Below, piece after piece: positions 1 to 10,023 of a stretch of 61,628 nucleotides of DNA (its first letter is position 1; each line of letters starts with the position of its first letter). Below the pieces are notes generated by a model, which was not told the DNA's origin, did not search any database, and was given only the letters and a program-made list of their open reading frames with translations. The stretch is from Opitutia bacterium. GTDB lineage: Bacteria; Verrucomicrobiota; Verrucomicrobiia; Opitutales; Coraliomargaritaceae. The DNA is taken from the NCBI GenBank assembly GCA_029248665.1, contig JAQWIW010000004.1, positions 1 through 61,628 of the forward strand. Direction: 5' to 3'. The position numbers and the translations under genes were made by a program.

Positions 1-1169
1 CGAGTAATAATTGTTTTATTTGGGCGGTAGGTTTGCTCGATCGTCCGAAAAATAGCCTTAAAAGCAATAATGATACGAATCAGTTTAATCCCGCCACTAG
101 TGGATCCTGAGCAACCACCAATAAACATTAGAAACATGAGGACTACTTTTGCTGACGGTACCCATAAGTCGTAATTTGTAGAGGTGTAGCCAGTGGTTGT
201 TATGATAGAAGATGTTTGAAATAAAACATCTCTAAATGTTTGTATCGTAAACAAAGAAGAGTCGGATTGAATGAGCAAAGCTGAGATGAGAATCACGCTA
301 AAAAAAGCCAGACCATAAAAAGTATAGACTTCTATTCCTTTTTTAAGCGTATCTTTTGCTCCTTCAATAAGTCGGATGACGAAAATAAATGTCGTCGCAG
401 AAATGAGCATAAAGATAATCGCAACTGCTTCAATTAAGGGGCTATTATAAAAAGCAAAGCTCTCGGTATGGGTACTGAAGCCACCAGTAGCAATGGTGGT
501 CATTGAATGGTTGAGTGCGTCAAACCAATCCATCCCAGCTAGTTTGTAGGCAATGAAGCATATACCGGTGAGCGAGATATAAAAGATTAATAATTTAATA
601 ACACCATCTTGAATACGCCCTTGTTCAAAATCAGATGCTGCTGCAGAAGATTCGCTACTAAATAAGATTTTTGCACCTGCGCCAAGTGAGGTGAGAATTG
701 CAACGAAGAAAACGATCACGCCCAATCCCCCAATCCATTGACTTAAGGAGCGCCAAAGAAATAAGCTGTGAGTTAAGTCTGAAAATTCACTAAAGACAGT
801 TGCGCCTGTCGTAGTAAGCCCAGAAGTTCCTTCGAATAAGGCATCGACAAATGAACAATTTTCTAAGCCCAAATAAAAGGGAAGTGCACCAATTAATGAA
901 CAAGAGAGCCAAGTTAAGCCAATAGTACAAAGCGCTTCACGACGGAAAAATAATTTTTCGGCTCCATTTTTCAAGGATGCTCGATTTGAGATGATCCTAA
1001 AAAAAATGGCCAAAGCTAAAGTAATCAGTATACTGTAAAAGAAACCGACAATGGAGAGACTTTGCAATGTTTCGCCCATGATTAATCCGCCTGCCATACA
1101 CAGACCGAGAGCCAGTGCTATGGCAAAGTAAACCACACTTAATAATTTTTGGATGATAACGAGGTTCAT
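1..1169 (-). CDS. trkH: Trk-type potassium uptake membrane protein TrkH (3' truncated by window edge)
   Basis: This is the ion-conducting membrane subunit of a Trk/Ktr potassium uptake system. The reading frame stays open from an ATG at 1169 down to base 1, giving 389 residues; the usual length is about 480, so roughly the last 100 residues lie outside the window. The protein is strongly hydrophobic throughout. It shows the repeated pore-loop filters of the family: TTTGAT near residue 119, TTIATGGFS near 224, a TTTGYTS stretch, and a final GCSGSTSGGIK segment. It starts 20 bases after the trkA stop on the same strand, so the two subunits are co-transcribed. No Shine-Dalgarno sequence precedes the ATG. 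The family assignment is secure; the distinction between TrkH and KtrB rests on length and the TrkA partner. Confidence 0.93.
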   Translation of the reverse strand, partial: MNLVIIQKLLSVVYFAIALALGLCMAGGLIMGETLQSLSIVGFFYSILITLALAIFFRIISNRASLKNGAEKLFFRREALCTIGLTWLSCSLIGALPFYLGLENCSFVDALFEGTSGLTTTGATVFSEFSDLTHSLFLWRSLSQWIGGLGVIVFFVAILTSLGAGAKILFSSESSAAASDFEQGRIQDGVIKLLIFYISLTGICFIAYKLAGMDWFDALNHSMTTIATGGFSTHTESFAFYNSPLIEAVAIIFMLISATTFIFVIRLIEGAKDTLKKGIEVYTFYGLAFFSVILISALLIQSDSSLFTIQTFRDVLFQTSSIITTTGYTSTNYDLWVPSAKVVLMFLMFIGGCSGSTSGGIKLIRIIIAFKAIFRTIEQTYRPNKTIIT

Positions 1170-1189
1170 TAGAAAATGACAAAATTACA

Positions 1190-2542
1190 TTAACCGAGTA
1201 ATTTTTTCAGAACGGTTTTCTTTTCTTTACTCCCCGCAATCACAATTAAGCGATCATCAGTGATAATGGTATCATCGCCAGCAGGTACTTTAGCTTTGAA
1301 CTTATGCAGTAAGGCCACCAATAAAGTTCCTTTAGGCAAAGCCACATCTTTAATCTTTTTCCCAATCGCTGGAGAGCTGTGAGGGATAATTAATTGTAAG
1401 ATTTGCCCAGCATTATTTGGAAGTTCTGCTAATTCGGTCAGCTGAGTATTGATTAAATATTTTCGCATGTATTCAGTCATTGCAACACGTGGCGATACAA
1501 CGACTTCAATATTCAGCTCATTCTTTAATGAGTGGATCAATTTATCGTAGTCGCTTTTATTGATTACTAATTGTACGTGCTTAGCTCCAAGTTTAGATGC
1601 TTGAATACAAGTCAGTATATTTTCTTCATCATTTTTCGTACAAGCGACAAAATAATCAGCGAAACCAATTTGTTCTTCTTCCAGTAACCTTAAAGAAGTC
1701 GCATCACCATGAATCACATTAATATGGGGAAAAAGGTTTGCGAGGATTTCGCATTGTTCAGGATCTTTTTCAATGACACGAATTTTGAATCGTGGATTAG
1801 TCAGCATACGGATTAAACTGATGGTCGTTTCGCTGCCGCCAAATAGGACAACACTTGTGCTTTCTATCTTTTGACGAGGATCAAATTTTTCACGTTGGTT
1901 GAAGAGAGTGTCAGGATGACCAAAAACAGTCAGTTGATCACCTTCATTTAATTCAGTCTCTCCATTTGGGATGATTAATGAATTTGCTCGTTCAATAAAA
2001 CCAATTCTTAAATTAGCCCCAAAATCTAATTCGCTTAAGTTTTTATTGATAAATTTTGAGCCCTTAGCTAATTCCATACGCTGAACTTCAATCTGCCCCT
2101 TGGCAAAATCTTCAATGGCAACACGGCTAGGGTTGCGGATTGCTTTTGCCAACTCAACCGCACAAATTCCTTCAGGGTTGACGAATAAATCGATACCAAA
2201 ATGGACTTGGTAACTAAAACTGGAAGCATCACTATAGGTAGCATCATGAATACGGGCGATTGTATTTTTGGCCCCCAGTCCCTTAGCGAGTGAACAGGAA
2301 ATAACATTAGTGCGGTCGTCGCTGGTCATGGCTAAGAAAGCATCGCAACTATCTACGTCTAGTTGTGCTAATTGACTAGCAGAACTACCATTCCCCTTGA
2401 TAACTCGAGCGTTTTGCTCTTCGTCTACTTTTGCACACAGCGATTGCGATTGCTCAATTAAGGTTACATCATGCCCTTCCTTTGAGAGTGTCGCAGTCAA
2501 ATTGTGACCGACTTGGCCAGCTCCTACTATTATGATTTTCAT
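1190..2542 (-). CDS. trkA: Trk potassium system regulatory NAD-binding protein TrkA
   Basis: Cytoplasmic gating subunit of the Trk potassium transporter; it binds NAD(H) or ATP and controls the TrkH pore. The 450-residue length is that of classical two-unit TrkA. Residues 1-12 end in the Rossmann motif GAGQVG with an acidic residue near 30. A second RCK nucleotide-binding fold begins near residue 230 ([10 protein letters not shown]). Each Rossmann fold is followed by a TrkA_C-like domain; the last runs to about residue 450. It lies upstream of trkH in a two-gene minus-strand operon. The promoter should lie in the 2543-2734 divergent gap shared with the nfeD gene. Confidence 0.95.
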   Translation of the reverse strand: MKIIIVGAGQVGHNLTATLSKEGHDVTLIEQSQSLCAKVDEEQNARVIKGNGSSASQLAQLDVDSCDAFLAMTSDDRTNVISCSLAKGLGAKNTIARIHDATYSDASSFSYQVHFGIDLFVNPEGICAVELAKAIRNPSRVAIEDFAKGQIEVQRMELAKGSKFINKNLSELDFGANLRIGFIERANSLIIPNGETELNEGDQLTVFGHPDTLFNQREKFDPRQKIESTSVVLFGGSETTISLIRMLTNPRFKIRVIEKDPEQCEILANLFPHINVIHGDATSLRLLEEEQIGFADYFVACTKNDEENILTCIQASKLGAKHVQLVINKSDYDKLIHSLKNELNIEVVVSPRVAMTEYMRKYLINTQLTELAELPNNAGQILQLIIPHSSPAIGKKIKDVALPKGTLLVALLHKFKAKVPAGDDTIITDDRLIVIAGSKEKKTVLKKLLG

Positions 2543-2734
2543 TTAGATGGAAGTTCTACTAAACGCATATAGTGAGGGATTTTTTTTAAATATCCAATAC
2601 TTTTTTGCTTTGTGAATTTTAGCTCAAAAGAGGCATTTTTGAGGCATTAATTAAGATTACTAATAAATGAGTCTTAAAGGTCGGTGAATTTTGGCTTAGC
2701 TTGCATTTTTAAAGAAATATTTCATAGTTTGTTT
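2543..2734. promoter_or_regulatory. Divergent promoter region between trkA and nfeD
   Basis: This AT-rich gap must serve trkA (minus) and nfeD (plus). A direct repeat GAGGCATT occurs twice, at 2630-2637 and 2641-2648, 11 bases apart, which is one helical turn. No confident promoter boxes were assigned. Confidence 0.35.
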
Positions 2735-4180
2735 ATGACTTCAGTGTTCAAGTATAGTGTCTTATCTCTTTTATTATTGCTTAGCTTTGTAGCCTCTTCA
2801 CAAGGAGAGACCTTACTTTTGGAGGACAGCGAATCTCAAGTTTTGAAAGAGACAAACATCGAAAGACCTAAATTAGTTTTTGCGATTCCAATCAATGAAG
2901 CGATTAACCAAGCAAATTTATTTGTGCTACGTCGAGGACTGAAAGAAGCCATTCGTAAAAATGCAGATATGGTCATTTTGGATATGGATACGCCTGGAGG
3001 TCGCTTAGATATTTGTTTAGAGATGATGGAAATGCTCGATTTTTTCGAAGGACAAACCGCTACCTACGTTAATCCTGACGCAATTTCAGCAGGGGCATTC
3101 ATTGCTTCAGCTTGTGATAAGATTTATTTTTCTCCAAAAGGGAAAATGGGTGCAGCCGCAGTGATTCAAGGAACCGGAGAAGATGTTCCCGATACGGCAC
3201 GAATGAAGATAGAAAGTTATCTTCTAGCAAATATTCGAGTATTGTCGGAAGGGTATCGCTACCGCACCGAGGTGATTCGAGCGATGTTTGATGCGAACTA
3301 TGAACTGATCGTTGATGGGATACTCATCAAACCGCAAGACGAGCTGCTCACACTAACAGCTAAACAAGCGTTTACACAATACGGAGATCCTGCAGAACCT
3401 CTGTTGGCTGATGGCGTTGCTGATTCCATTGAAGAAATATTGAATCAAGAATTTGGAGCGAATGGGTATCGCCTAGAGCGATACAAAATAACCTATTCAG
3501 AAGAGTGGGCTAAATGGTTGGCAAATATCACTCCAATTCTTCTCGGAGCCGGTATGCTCTTTTTATTTATCGAATTCAAGACACCAGGATTTGGGGTGTT
3601 TGGGATTGGTGGCATTTTCATAATCGGATTATTTTTCATTAGTCAAAATATTGCAGGCTTAGCGGGCAATGAAGCGATGCTCTTTTTCGCCCTCGGGTTA
3701 ATTTGTTTAGGCGTCGAAATTTTTGTCTTACCAGGGTTCTTCATCTTTGGCTTACTCGGCTTGATTTTGATTATTGGTAGTTTACTCTTTGCGATGACTG
3801 ATTTCTGGCCAGGACAAGGTTCGGCTTTCTCTTTCGAGCTTTTACAGCTTCCTTTATTAAATTTAGTCATTGCTTTAGGCATTGCCATCCTTGGGGCATT
3901 GGTTTTCGCCCGATTATTGAGAGGTTCATTTATCGAGCGTACGATTGTTTTATCCAGTTCCTTAAATTCGAAAGAAGAAAGCGAAGAGGAGGCACTTCAA
4001 GGAGAACTGATTGGGAAACACGGTATTACAATCACTCGCTTGAACCCATCGGGAATCATTGAAATAGAAGGAAAGCAATATGAGGCCCATGCCGAAATAA
4101 ATTATATCGAGAAGGGCAAGTCGGTTTTAGTTTGCTCGATGGATAATTTTAAAATAGATGTTAAGGAACTTTCTATTTAA
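2735..4180 (+). CDS. NfeD family membrane-bound serine protease
   Basis: Predicted membrane-anchored ClpP-class protease with a C-terminal NfeD (OB-fold) domain. I chose the ATG at 2735 because it gives a compact signal peptide (charged FKYS start, leucine run, VASSQG cleavage region). A GTG at 2684 in the same frame would add 17 residues and has only a weak AAAGG nearby. Numbered from 2735, the protease domain includes DMDTPGG near 84 and an ISAGAF block with the probable catalytic serine near 118; a lysine near 158 (ARMKIES) fits the Ser-Lys dyad described for NfeD proteases. Four or five hydrophobic helices follow, then about 70 soluble residues. The flotillin gene follows 20 bases later, the usual NfeD-flotillin pairing. 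Confidence 0.88.
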   Translation: MTSVFKYSVLSLLLLLSFVASSQGETLLLEDSESQVLKETNIERPKLVFAIPINEAINQANLFVLRRGLKEAIRKNADMVILDMDTPGGRLDICLEMMEMLDFFEGQTATYVNPDAISAGAFIASACDKIYFSPKGKMGAAAVIQGTGEDVPDTARMKIESYLLANIRVLSEGYRYRTEVIRAMFDANYELIVDGILIKPQDELLTLTAKQAFTQYGDPAEPLLADGVADSIEEILNQEFGANGYRLERYKITYSEEWAKWLANITPILLGAGMLFLFIEFKTPGFGVFGIGGIFIIGLFFISQNIAGLAGNEAMLFFALGLICLGVEIFVLPGFFIFGLLGLILIIGSLLFAMTDFWPGQGSAFSFELLQLPLLNLVIALGIAILGALVFARLLRGSFIERTIVLSSSLNSKEESEEEALQGELIGKHGITITRLNPSGIIEIEGKQYEAHAEINYIEKGKSVLVCSMDNFKIDVKELSI

Positions 4181-4200
4181 GCCAATTTAATCAAATTATT

Positions 4201-5193
4201 ATGCAAATTGTTATTTATTCTATTATTGGACTAGCCTCTATAGTCGTTGGATTTATTTTTATCAGCTATGTTGGTATTTTCGTAAAATCTTGGTTGTCGG
4301 GAGCGACAGTAGGATTTCCAACTTTGGTGGCGATGAGCTTACGTGCTGTTCCGGTATCTTTAATCGTAGATGCACGAATTACCGCAGTTAAGGCGGGGCT
4401 TACTTTATCCACAGATCAGTTGGAGGCGCATTATTTGGCAGACGGAAGTGTAGACGAAACAGTCCAAGCTTTAATCGCTGCAGACAAAGCAAACATTAGT
4501 CTCAATTGGCAAAAAGCCTGTGCGATTGATTTGGCAACAAAAGGAACAGGAAAATCTGTAATCGAAGCAGTACGAACATCGATTAATCCCAAAGTGATCG
4601 AGTGCCCTAGTCAAGAAACTGGAAAACGAAGTATTGATGGCGTGGCGAAAGACGGAATCCAAGTAAAGGCTAGAGCAAGAGTTACGGTTCGTTCGAATTT
4701 AGACAAATATGTCGGGAGTGCTTTAGAGGAAACAATCATTGCTCGTGTTGGTGAAGGCATCGTCACAACCATTGGATCTGCCGATTCTTATAAAGATGTG
4801 CTCGAATCCCCAGATAAAATTTCCAAGGTGGTACTTGAACGAGGATTAGATGTCGGGACTGCATTTGAGATTTTATCAATTGATATCGCCGACGTAGATG
4901 TGGGAGAAAATATCGGGGCAAAGCTTCAAGAGTCTCAAGCGGAAGCCGATAAAAATGTAGCTCAAGCTAAGGCGGAAATGCGTCGTGCTGCTGCGGTGGC
5001 TTTAGAACAAGAGATGAAAGCTAAAGTTGAAGAGATGCAGGCTAAGGTTGTGGAAGCAGAAGCGGAAGTGCCTTTGGCCCTTGCGGAAGCATTTCGTAGC
5101 GGAAATTTTGGAGTGATGGATTATTATCGCTTAAATAACATCAAGGCCGATACGGATATGAGAGATTCAATTTCGAAAGACGGGGAGGAATAA
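4201..5193 (+). CDS. floA: Flotillin-like protein FloA
   Basis: Scaffold protein of functional membrane microdomains. The 330-residue length matches FloA of the UPF0365/YqfA family. An N-terminal hydrophobic hairpin (about residues 3-30) anchors it. An SPFH-like domain follows, with the family-typical stretches NPKVIECP and [14 protein letters not shown]. An Ala/Glu/Lys-rich coiled coil runs over about 240-300, and the short tail includes [14 protein letters not shown]. It is the middle gene of a three-gene cluster after NfeD. In Bacillus the equivalent yqeZ-yqfA genes are also adjacent. No Shine-Dalgarno sequence is seen before the ATG. The stop is followed in the same frame by the next gene, discussed separately. 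Confidence 0.95.
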   Translation: MQIVIYSIIGLASIVVGFIFISYVGIFVKSWLSGATVGFPTLVAMSLRAVPVSLIVDARITAVKAGLTLSTDQLEAHYLADGSVDETVQALIAADKANISLNWQKACAIDLATKGTGKSVIEAVRTSINPKVIECPSQETGKRSIDGVAKDGIQVKARARVTVRSNLDKYVGSALEETIIARVGEGIVTTIGSADSYKDVLESPDKISKVVLERGLDVGTAFEILSIDIADVDVGENIGAKLQESQAEADKNVAQAKAEMRRAAAVALEQEMKAKVEEMQAKVVEAEAEVPLALAEAFRSGNFGVMDYYRLNNIKADTDMRDSISKDGEE

Positions 5194-5235
5194 GTTATCG
5201 ACCAATTCTTCACAGATGAATCCTTTAGGGATCTC

Positions 5236-5769
5236 TTGGTATGGGGAGGCGTTATAGGTGTCTATCTTCTGAATTATTTATTCAAAAGATCTTCAGATGA
5301 TTCAAAGGCTCCTCAAAAAAAATATCCGCAAGAGACCAGTGAGCCTGTGGGAGGGCCTTTTGACGAAATACGTAGAGAGATTTTACGAAAAAAAGAAGAG
5401 CGTCAAAGGCTCGAAGAACAAGAGGCCGAGGGAATGGAAATGGGCGGACCTCTAGTAGAAACGATAATCGAAGTGGACGATGGTCCGAGTCCGTTTCAGG
5501 TGCATTTAGAGGAGCAATCCTTGCGAATTAAAGAAAAACAAGCGGAGGCCGAGCGACTCAAAGCGAAAATAGGGCGACTCAAAGAAGATAAGTCTGCTGA
5601 TAAGGCTTTAAGTGGAAGCAAGGGATCGGCTTTTGCCTATTCGTCTCGAGTTAGCAAAAAAGTCAGAGCTATTTTAGGCAACAAGAGTGATATCAAAGCA
5701 GCTTTGATTACAGGAGAAATTCTTGCTCAGCCAATTGCCTTAAGAACGAAAGAAAGCGTTCGATTTTAA
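5236..5769 (+). CDS. Small membrane-anchored coiled-coil protein of the NfeD-FloA cluster, function unknown
   Basis: The 177-residue product has a short N-terminal hydrophobic segment (VWGGVIGVYLLNYLF), then a long charged Glu/Lys/Arg-rich stretch (about residues 45-125) likely to form coiled coil, and a basic C-terminus. I recognise no family. The start is uncertain: TTG at 5236 is the first ordinary start codon. However, the frame is open back to the floA stop, and a strong GGGGAGGAA at 5182-5190 sits 6 bases before an in-frame ATC at 5197 that would add 13 hydrophilic residues. By position it is probably a partner of FloA/NfeD, but that is inference. Its TAA overlaps the stop of the convergent RodZ-like gene within TTAA at 5766-5769. 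Confidence 0.7.
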   Translation: MVWGGVIGVYLLNYLFKRSSDDSKAPQKKYPQETSEPVGGPFDEIRREILRKKEERQRLEEQEAEGMEMGGPLVETIIEVDDGPSPFQVHLEEQSLRIKEKQAEAERLKAKIGRLKEDKSADKALSGSKGSAFAYSSRVSKKVRAILGNKSDIKAALITGEILAQPIALRTKESVRF

Positions 5770-6611
5770 GGAAGGGTAATTTTCCCTGTTCCTTTGGTAT
5801 TTGGCTGTATAGGTGCACCCTCATCACCTGTGATTAAGGTGATAAAGTTTCCTTTCGTGAAAGCCACATCGACAGGGCCACGACGTTTTATTGTTTGTAT
5901 CTCTCCTTCGATAAGTTGCTTGGCTAAAAGTACTTTATTATCAATTTTTTGTCGGATTTGAATATACACGGCTCCACTTGCCTTAAGTGTGATTTCCTTA
6001 ATCGGATACTCGGCAGTTTGCTTAACCTCATTCGTTTGGATGACAGATGTTGCGCTCGTAGTACTGCCAGAATTTGCAATGGGGTCGTTGTTAGAATTCA
6101 TAGATTGGCTGACCGTTTGTATGAGCCAAATAATTCCAAAAACAAAAAGGAGAGTGCTGATTCCAACAATCGCAGTTTTAATATACAAATCTTTATTGCT
6201 AAGCCCTTCTTCGTTTACGGGCGTCTCATCTTTAGGTTCCGATGGTTTATTTAAATTAATTTTTCCTAAGGAAGGTTTTTCTAAAAGCGGATCGAGTGTA
6301 TCTGGGCTTGATGTTTGCGCTAAATCCGTATTGGTGCCAAATAAATCGGAATTCACTTTTTTAGATCGGCGTGATTGAGTGATCTGTTGCTCTTGATATT
6401 GTGACAGAACTTTATCGGCATTGAGCTTTAAATATTTAGCATAATTTTTGATAAATCCGCGTTTATAAATTTCGGGAAGGTCATAATCATACTGGTTGCT
6501 TTCAATATTGAGCAGGAAATCTCTTCGGATTTTTGTCGCTTCTGCGGCTTCGGAAAGAGAGATACCTTTACGTTTTCGTGTCTCTTCTATTTTTTCACCA
6601 ATCGTTTGCAT
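5766..6611 (-). CDS. rodZ: RodZ-like helix-turn-helix membrane protein
   Basis: Bitopic membrane protein of the RodZ type, which links MreB filaments to the cell-wall elongation machinery. Residues 1-70 form the Cro/Xre-like HTH typical of RodZ (IGEKIEETRKRKGISLSEAAEATKIRRDFL split across two helices, then a YKRGFIKNYAKYL stretch). A polar linker follows, one transmembrane helix lies at about 144-165, and the periplasmic C-terminal part (about 205-281) resembles DUF4115. The length of 281 is within the family range. It is the last gene of the minus-strand grpE-dnaJ-purN-prmA run, 9 bases after prmA. Function by family; nothing in the window tests it. Confidence 0.82.
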   Translation of the reverse strand: MQTIGEKIEETRKRKGISLSEAAEATKIRRDFLLNIESNQYDYDLPEIYKRGFIKNYAKYLKLNADKVLSQYQEQQITQSRRSKKVNSDLFGTNTDLAQTSSPDTLDPLLEKPSLGKINLNKPSEPKDETPVNEEGLSNKDLYIKTAIVGISTLLFVFGIIWLIQTVSQSMNSNNDPIANSGSTTSATSVIQTNEVKQTAEYPIKEITLKASGAVYIQIRQKIDNKVLLAKQLIEGEIQTIKRRGPVDVAFTKGNFITLITGDEGAPIQPNTKGTGKITLP

Positions 6612-6620
6612 AATTATTTG

Positions 6621-7547
6621 CTAAATTATTTTTTCACTTTCGCAAGCAATAATCTCAATCTTTAAATCACTCCATTCACCTTTTTCTCGTGAATCTATTA
6701 GAAAGGAAGCATTTGGCCGTAGGGAATTCAATTTTTTCGTGTAATGAAGTTTTAGTTCTTCAATTTCTTTGGTTAATATTCCTGACAAAATAAGGTGAGC
6801 AGAAGCACGTAAACTTTTAAGTATAGGCTCGGCAAAAGGTATCAATATGTTGGTTTGAATGTTTGCCATTAAGAAATCAATAGAGCCTTCAGGTAAGCCA
6901 GAAATTAAATCGTCTACCGTAAATTTGATTGGTTCTAATGTTGAGTTGTGGATTAAATGATCATGGCACACCTGAATGGCATCAGGGTCATTATCAAATC
7001 CTCTAATTGATTGAAAGCCAAGAGCTCTTGCCGAAAGTGCAAGAATGCCAGAACCACATCCAGCATCCACTAGAGTGAGATTTTCTTTGGATGTATCGGA
7101 TAAATAAAAATCAACCAAGCGAGACGCACAGAGTTGTGTTGTTTCATGACAGCCTGTGCCAAAGGCCATGCCTGCGTCTAGATAAACAGGTATACCTTCT
7201 TTTGGTATCGTGTAAGTTGCTTTTGACCATAAAGGAACCCAATGAAGTAAACGATCATTCCATGGTTTGACGTATTGCTTATAGGCGTTTTGCCATTCAG
7301 TTGCTACAAGTGTTTCTTTGCTAAAAGCAAGTTTGAGCTGAGGAAAGTTTTTGTTGAGTGCGGCAATCGCTTGGGCACAATCATCTTCATTGCTAAAATA
7401 GCCATTGAGAAAGTAAGGGTCGGCTGCGGTTTTTTGAATTAAAACCCAAGGGTTTGCTTCGCACTCATAGAAATAGGATTCAAGGACTTCGACCTGATCG
7501 TCGGGAATTTGCATAGAGATTTTTAGATCAAGGGGAGCGTCTGTCAT
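6621..7547 (-). CDS. prmA: Ribosomal protein L11 methyltransferase PrmA
   Basis: SAM-dependent enzyme that trimethylates ribosomal protein L11. The 308 residues include an N-terminal substrate-recognition domain, a PrmA signature stretch (LDAGMAFGTGCHETTQLC, about 123-140), the SAM-binding motif VDAGCGSG at 160-167, and the later DFLMANIQTNIL catalytic loop, where family members usually read N-I. The length is close to the usual 290-310. It lies 8 bases after purN and before the RodZ-like gene in one operon. Nothing unusual is visible. Confidence 0.93.
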   Translation of the reverse strand: MTDAPLDLKISMQIPDDQVEVLESYFYECEANPWVLIQKTAADPYFLNGYFSNEDDCAQAIAALNKNFPQLKLAFSKETLVATEWQNAYKQYVKPWNDRLLHWVPLWSKATYTIPKEGIPVYLDAGMAFGTGCHETTQLCASRLVDFYLSDTSKENLTLVDAGCGSGILALSARALGFQSIRGFDNDPDAIQVCHDHLIHNSTLEPIKFTVDDLISGLPEGSIDFLMANIQTNILIPFAEPILKSLRASAHLILSGILTKEIEELKLHYTKKLNSLRPNASFLIDSREKGEWSDLKIEIIACESEKII

Positions 7548-7555
7548 GGTAATAT

Positions 7556-8152
7556 TTATTTTTGGAAAGAAATTTCTCCAGTACTTAATCGGCGAATTAC
7601 GTCTGGGAGTAAAAGGTGTTCAGCTGAATGCACTTTTTCACTTAAAGACTCTAAAGTTTCATCGGGCTCTATCGTTACAGCTTTTTGGTCGATAATCTTA
7701 CCTGCATCAATTTTAGGAATTACCCAATGTACTGTACAGCCTGTGATTTTTACTGGAAAGTTTAAGGCATTTTCAATGGAATTGATTCCTGGGAAACTAG
7801 GCAAAAGGCTTGGGTGTAAATTAATAATTTTTCCATCGAGCGACTCAATAAAATGCTGATCGATGATTTTCATAAACCCTGCTAACACTACTAAATCGGC
7901 TTCAAGCTCTTGGATGATTTTAAGAAAGGCTTCTGTTTCCTCCGCATCTAAGCGGGCCTTTTTTGGGCGACAGGGAACATAGTGAGCAGATTTTCCGAAT
8001 TGCTTGGCTAGGTCGAGAATAGGGGCCTCTTTTTTATCTGACAAGACGGCCACCGTTGTTGCTTCCCCTAGCTGACCTGAGGCCTCGGCTTCAAGTATGG
8101 CATGGGCATTACTTCCGCGACCTGATCCAAGAATGATTATCCTAAAAGACAT
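7556..8152 (-). CDS. purN: Phosphoribosylglycinamide formyltransferase PurN
   Basis: Folate-dependent GAR transformylase, third step of de novo purine synthesis: it transfers formyl from 10-formyl-THF to GAR. The 198-residue product has the N-terminal nucleotide motif LGSGRGSN and the catalytic NLHPSLLPSFPG block, with Asn111 and His113. The downstream TGCTVHWVIPKIDAGKIIDQ segment supplies the third catalytic residue, Asp149. Its length matches the family. It sits between dnaJ and prmA with 8-base gaps on both sides, clearly in the operon, although chaperone and purine genes share no obvious pathway. Confidence 0.95.
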   Translation of the reverse strand: MSFRIIILGSGRGSNAHAILEAEASGQLGEATTVAVLSDKKEAPILDLAKQFGKSAHYVPCRPKKARLDAEETEAFLKIIQELEADLVVLAGFMKIIDQHFIESLDGKIINLHPSLLPSFPGINSIENALNFPVKITGCTVHWVIPKIDAGKIIDQKAVTIEPDETLESLSEKVHSAEHLLLPDVIRRLSTGEISFQK

Positions 8153-8160
8153 ATTTATGC

Positions 8161-9309
8161 TTATTTAAAAAATTTCTTCGCTTTTTTTACAAAAGATTTT
8201 GGTACAGGATTGCTTGAATCACCACAAGCTTCAGAAAATGCTTCAAGTTTTTCTCTTTGATCTTTAGTCAGTTTTTTTGGAACTTCCACTTGTACACGAA
8301 CAAGTAAATCACCTTGTCCGCTACCTCTTAAATGAGGCATGCCTTGTCCTCGCAATCGAAACACGGTGCCTGTTTGAGTTCCTTCGACAATCTTCAAGTT
8401 TCCTTTGCCAAAAAGTGTGGGCACATGGATGGTGCCTCCTAGACAGGCTAGCGAAAATTTGATGGGAATTTCACAAAATAAGTCATCTTCGTGGCGTTCA
8501 AATAATTCGTGCTCCGCAACAATGACGACAATGTATAAGTCTCCAGATGGGCCGCCATTAATGCCAGCTTCTCCGTTTCCTCCTGAGCGAAGTCGAGAGC
8601 TTGTGTGCACGCCTGCTGGGATTTTGACCTTTACCGTACTTTGGTCAATCGTCCGTCCTTCTCCTCGGCATTGAGAGCAAGGCTTGTCGATCTTTTGTCC
8701 GGAACCAGAACAGTCAGGACAGGCTTGGCGAAAACTAATGAATCCACGATTGGAGGAAATTTGCCCCATGCCGTTACAGGTAGAACAGGTGGATTTTGAA
8801 GTTCCAGGTTCAGCCCCCGAGCCTTGGCAGTTTTTACATTGGCAATGACGTCGGTAACGAATTTGTTTTTCTGTACCAGTGGCCGCTTCTTCTAAAGAAA
8901 TTTCTAAATCATAACGAAGATCGGATCCTTGTTGGGCTCCATTGGCACTGCGTCCGCCTCCTCCGCCAAAGAAATCGTCAAAAATTCCGCCGCCGCCGCC
9001 ACCGCCGCCAAAGGCTTCGCGAAAGATATCGAAAGGATCAACTCCGCCTCCACCGCCTTGGTAGGAGCCGCCACCCATTCCGTTTTGAAAAGCGGCATGT
9101 CCAAACTGATCATAAGAGGCCCGCTTCTTGGGATCTTTTAAAATATCATAAGCTTCGGAAATTTCTTTGAATTTCGCTTCGGCTGTTTGGTCATCTGGAT
9201 TTTTATCGGGATGGTATTTCACCGCAAGTTTTCGGTAGGCTTTTTTCAAAGCATCTTCGGAAACATTTCGATCGACTCCCAAAAGTTCGTAATAATCTTT
9301 TTTAGACAT
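8161..9309 (-). CDS. dnaJ: Chaperone protein DnaJ
   Basis: Hsp40 co-chaperone that delivers substrates to DnaK and stimulates its ATPase. All classical parts are present in 382 residues: the J domain with HPD at 33-35, a Gly/Phe-rich region at about 75-125 containing runs of up to eight glycines, and four zinc-binding CxxCxGxG repeats ([32 protein letters not shown]). The C-terminal substrate-binding domains follow. The glycine runs appear in the DNA as short GCC/CCG repeats around 8990-9070, a plausible slippage site. It lies 8 bases after grpE. No dnaK is in the window. Confidence 0.97.
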   Translation of the reverse strand: MSKKDYYELLGVDRNVSEDALKKAYRKLAVKYHPDKNPDDQTAEAKFKEISEAYDILKDPKKRASYDQFGHAAFQNGMGGGSYQGGGGGVDPFDIFREAFGGGGGGGGIFDDFFGGGGGRSANGAQQGSDLRYDLEISLEEAATGTEKQIRYRRHCQCKNCQGSGAEPGTSKSTCSTCNGMGQISSNRGFISFRQACPDCSGSGQKIDKPCSQCRGEGRTIDQSTVKVKIPAGVHTSSRLRSGGNGEAGINGGPSGDLYIVVIVAEHELFERHEDDLFCEIPIKFSLACLGGTIHVPTLFGKGNLKIVEGTQTGTVFRLRGQGMPHLRGSGQGDLLVRVQVEVPKKLTKDQREKLEAFSEACGDSSNPVPKSFVKKAKKFFK

Positions 9310-9317
9310 AATGTTAG

Positions 9318-9890
9318 CTAGCTAGTTTCTTTCCCAGAAGAGACAATAACATTTGCGGCACGGATTAACCTATCATTTAAAGTATAACCAGAGCGTACAG
9401 TCTGAATGACATGGTCTTCAGGAACTGTATCAGAGGCTTGGTAGGAAATGCTTTCGTGAAGATTAGGATCAAAAAGTGATCCATCAGGAGAAAGTTCAAC
9501 GAGGCCGTTTTCTTGAAGAGCTCGATTGAGTTGCTCAAGGACCATCTCAAAACCTTTTTTAATGTCAGCGGCTTCGGGTTGATTGTCGGCAGCCTGCAGT
9601 CCCAGTTTCATTGTATCGATAACGGGCAAGAGGGACTCAATCAGCGAGCCGTTTGCCATTTTAATGATGTCTTGCTTGTCTTTAGCAACCCGTTTACGGA
9701 AATTCTCTAAATCAGCCACGCTTCTTAGATACAGAGATTTGAAGTCTTCCTTCTTAACTTCTTTTACAGCTTCTGGTTTCGGAGTTTCAGCTTCATTTGT
9801 ACTGGATGCTTCCGCATTTGATGAAGTATCACTAGCTTCTTTGTCGTCTTCAGGTGTTTCGGATAGAGTGTCTGATTCTTTTTTATTCAT
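9318..9890 (-). CDS. grpE: Nucleotide exchange factor GrpE
   Basis: Exchange factor that releases ADP from DnaK. The 190-residue protein has a disordered acidic N-terminus (about 1-45, rich in Glu/Ser/Thr), a long coiled-coil dimerisation helix ([18 protein letters not shown]), and the C-terminal beta domain ending in the family signature [20 protein letters not shown]. It is the first gene of the minus-strand operon that continues with dnaJ, purN, prmA and the RodZ-like gene. The 133-base divergent gap upstream holds no CIRCE element, so HrcA control is not supported by the sequence. Confidence 0.95.
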   Translation of the reverse strand: MNKKESDTLSETPEDDKEASDTSSNAEASSTNEAETPKPEAVKEVKKEDFKSLYLRSVADLENFRKRVAKDKQDIIKMANGSLIESLLPVIDTMKLGLQAADNQPEAADIKKGFEMVLEQLNRALQENGLVELSPDGSLFDPNLHESISYQASDTVPEDHVIQTVRSGYTLNDRLIRAANVIVSSGKETS

Positions 9891-10023
9891 TTAAATTTCT
9901 TTAGATTCCAATAGGTTCGATATTTATGTATATAATTTATTCGAATTGACGAATATATTTCAAATTTTATTCGTTTTTAATAATTTAATGTTTTAATGGT
10001 TTATAGATTTCATATTTAACTTA
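9891..10023. promoter_or_regulatory. Divergent promoter region between grpE operon and response-regulator gene
   Basis: This very AT-rich gap of 133 bases must hold the promoters of both the grpE operon (minus) and the two-component operon (plus). The only visible symmetry is TATTCG-aattga-CGAATA at 9938-9955, a 6-bp-arm inverted repeat. I could not assign confident -35/-10 boxes, and no CIRCE heat-shock operator is present. Confidence 0.4.

Noticed and set aside
8985-9065. GCC/CCG repeat tract as a microsatellite or regulatory repeat
   Set aside because: It encodes the glycine runs of the DnaJ G/F region in frame; only possible slippage is of note.
8796-9170. Open frame of about 124 codons on the plus strand
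   Set aside because: It lies wholly opposite dnaJ, is Arg-rich as expected from the antisense of glycine codons, and has no recognisable motif.
9891-10023. CIRCE heat-shock operator before grpE
   Set aside because: No TTAGCACTC-N9-GAGTGCTAA or close variant is present.
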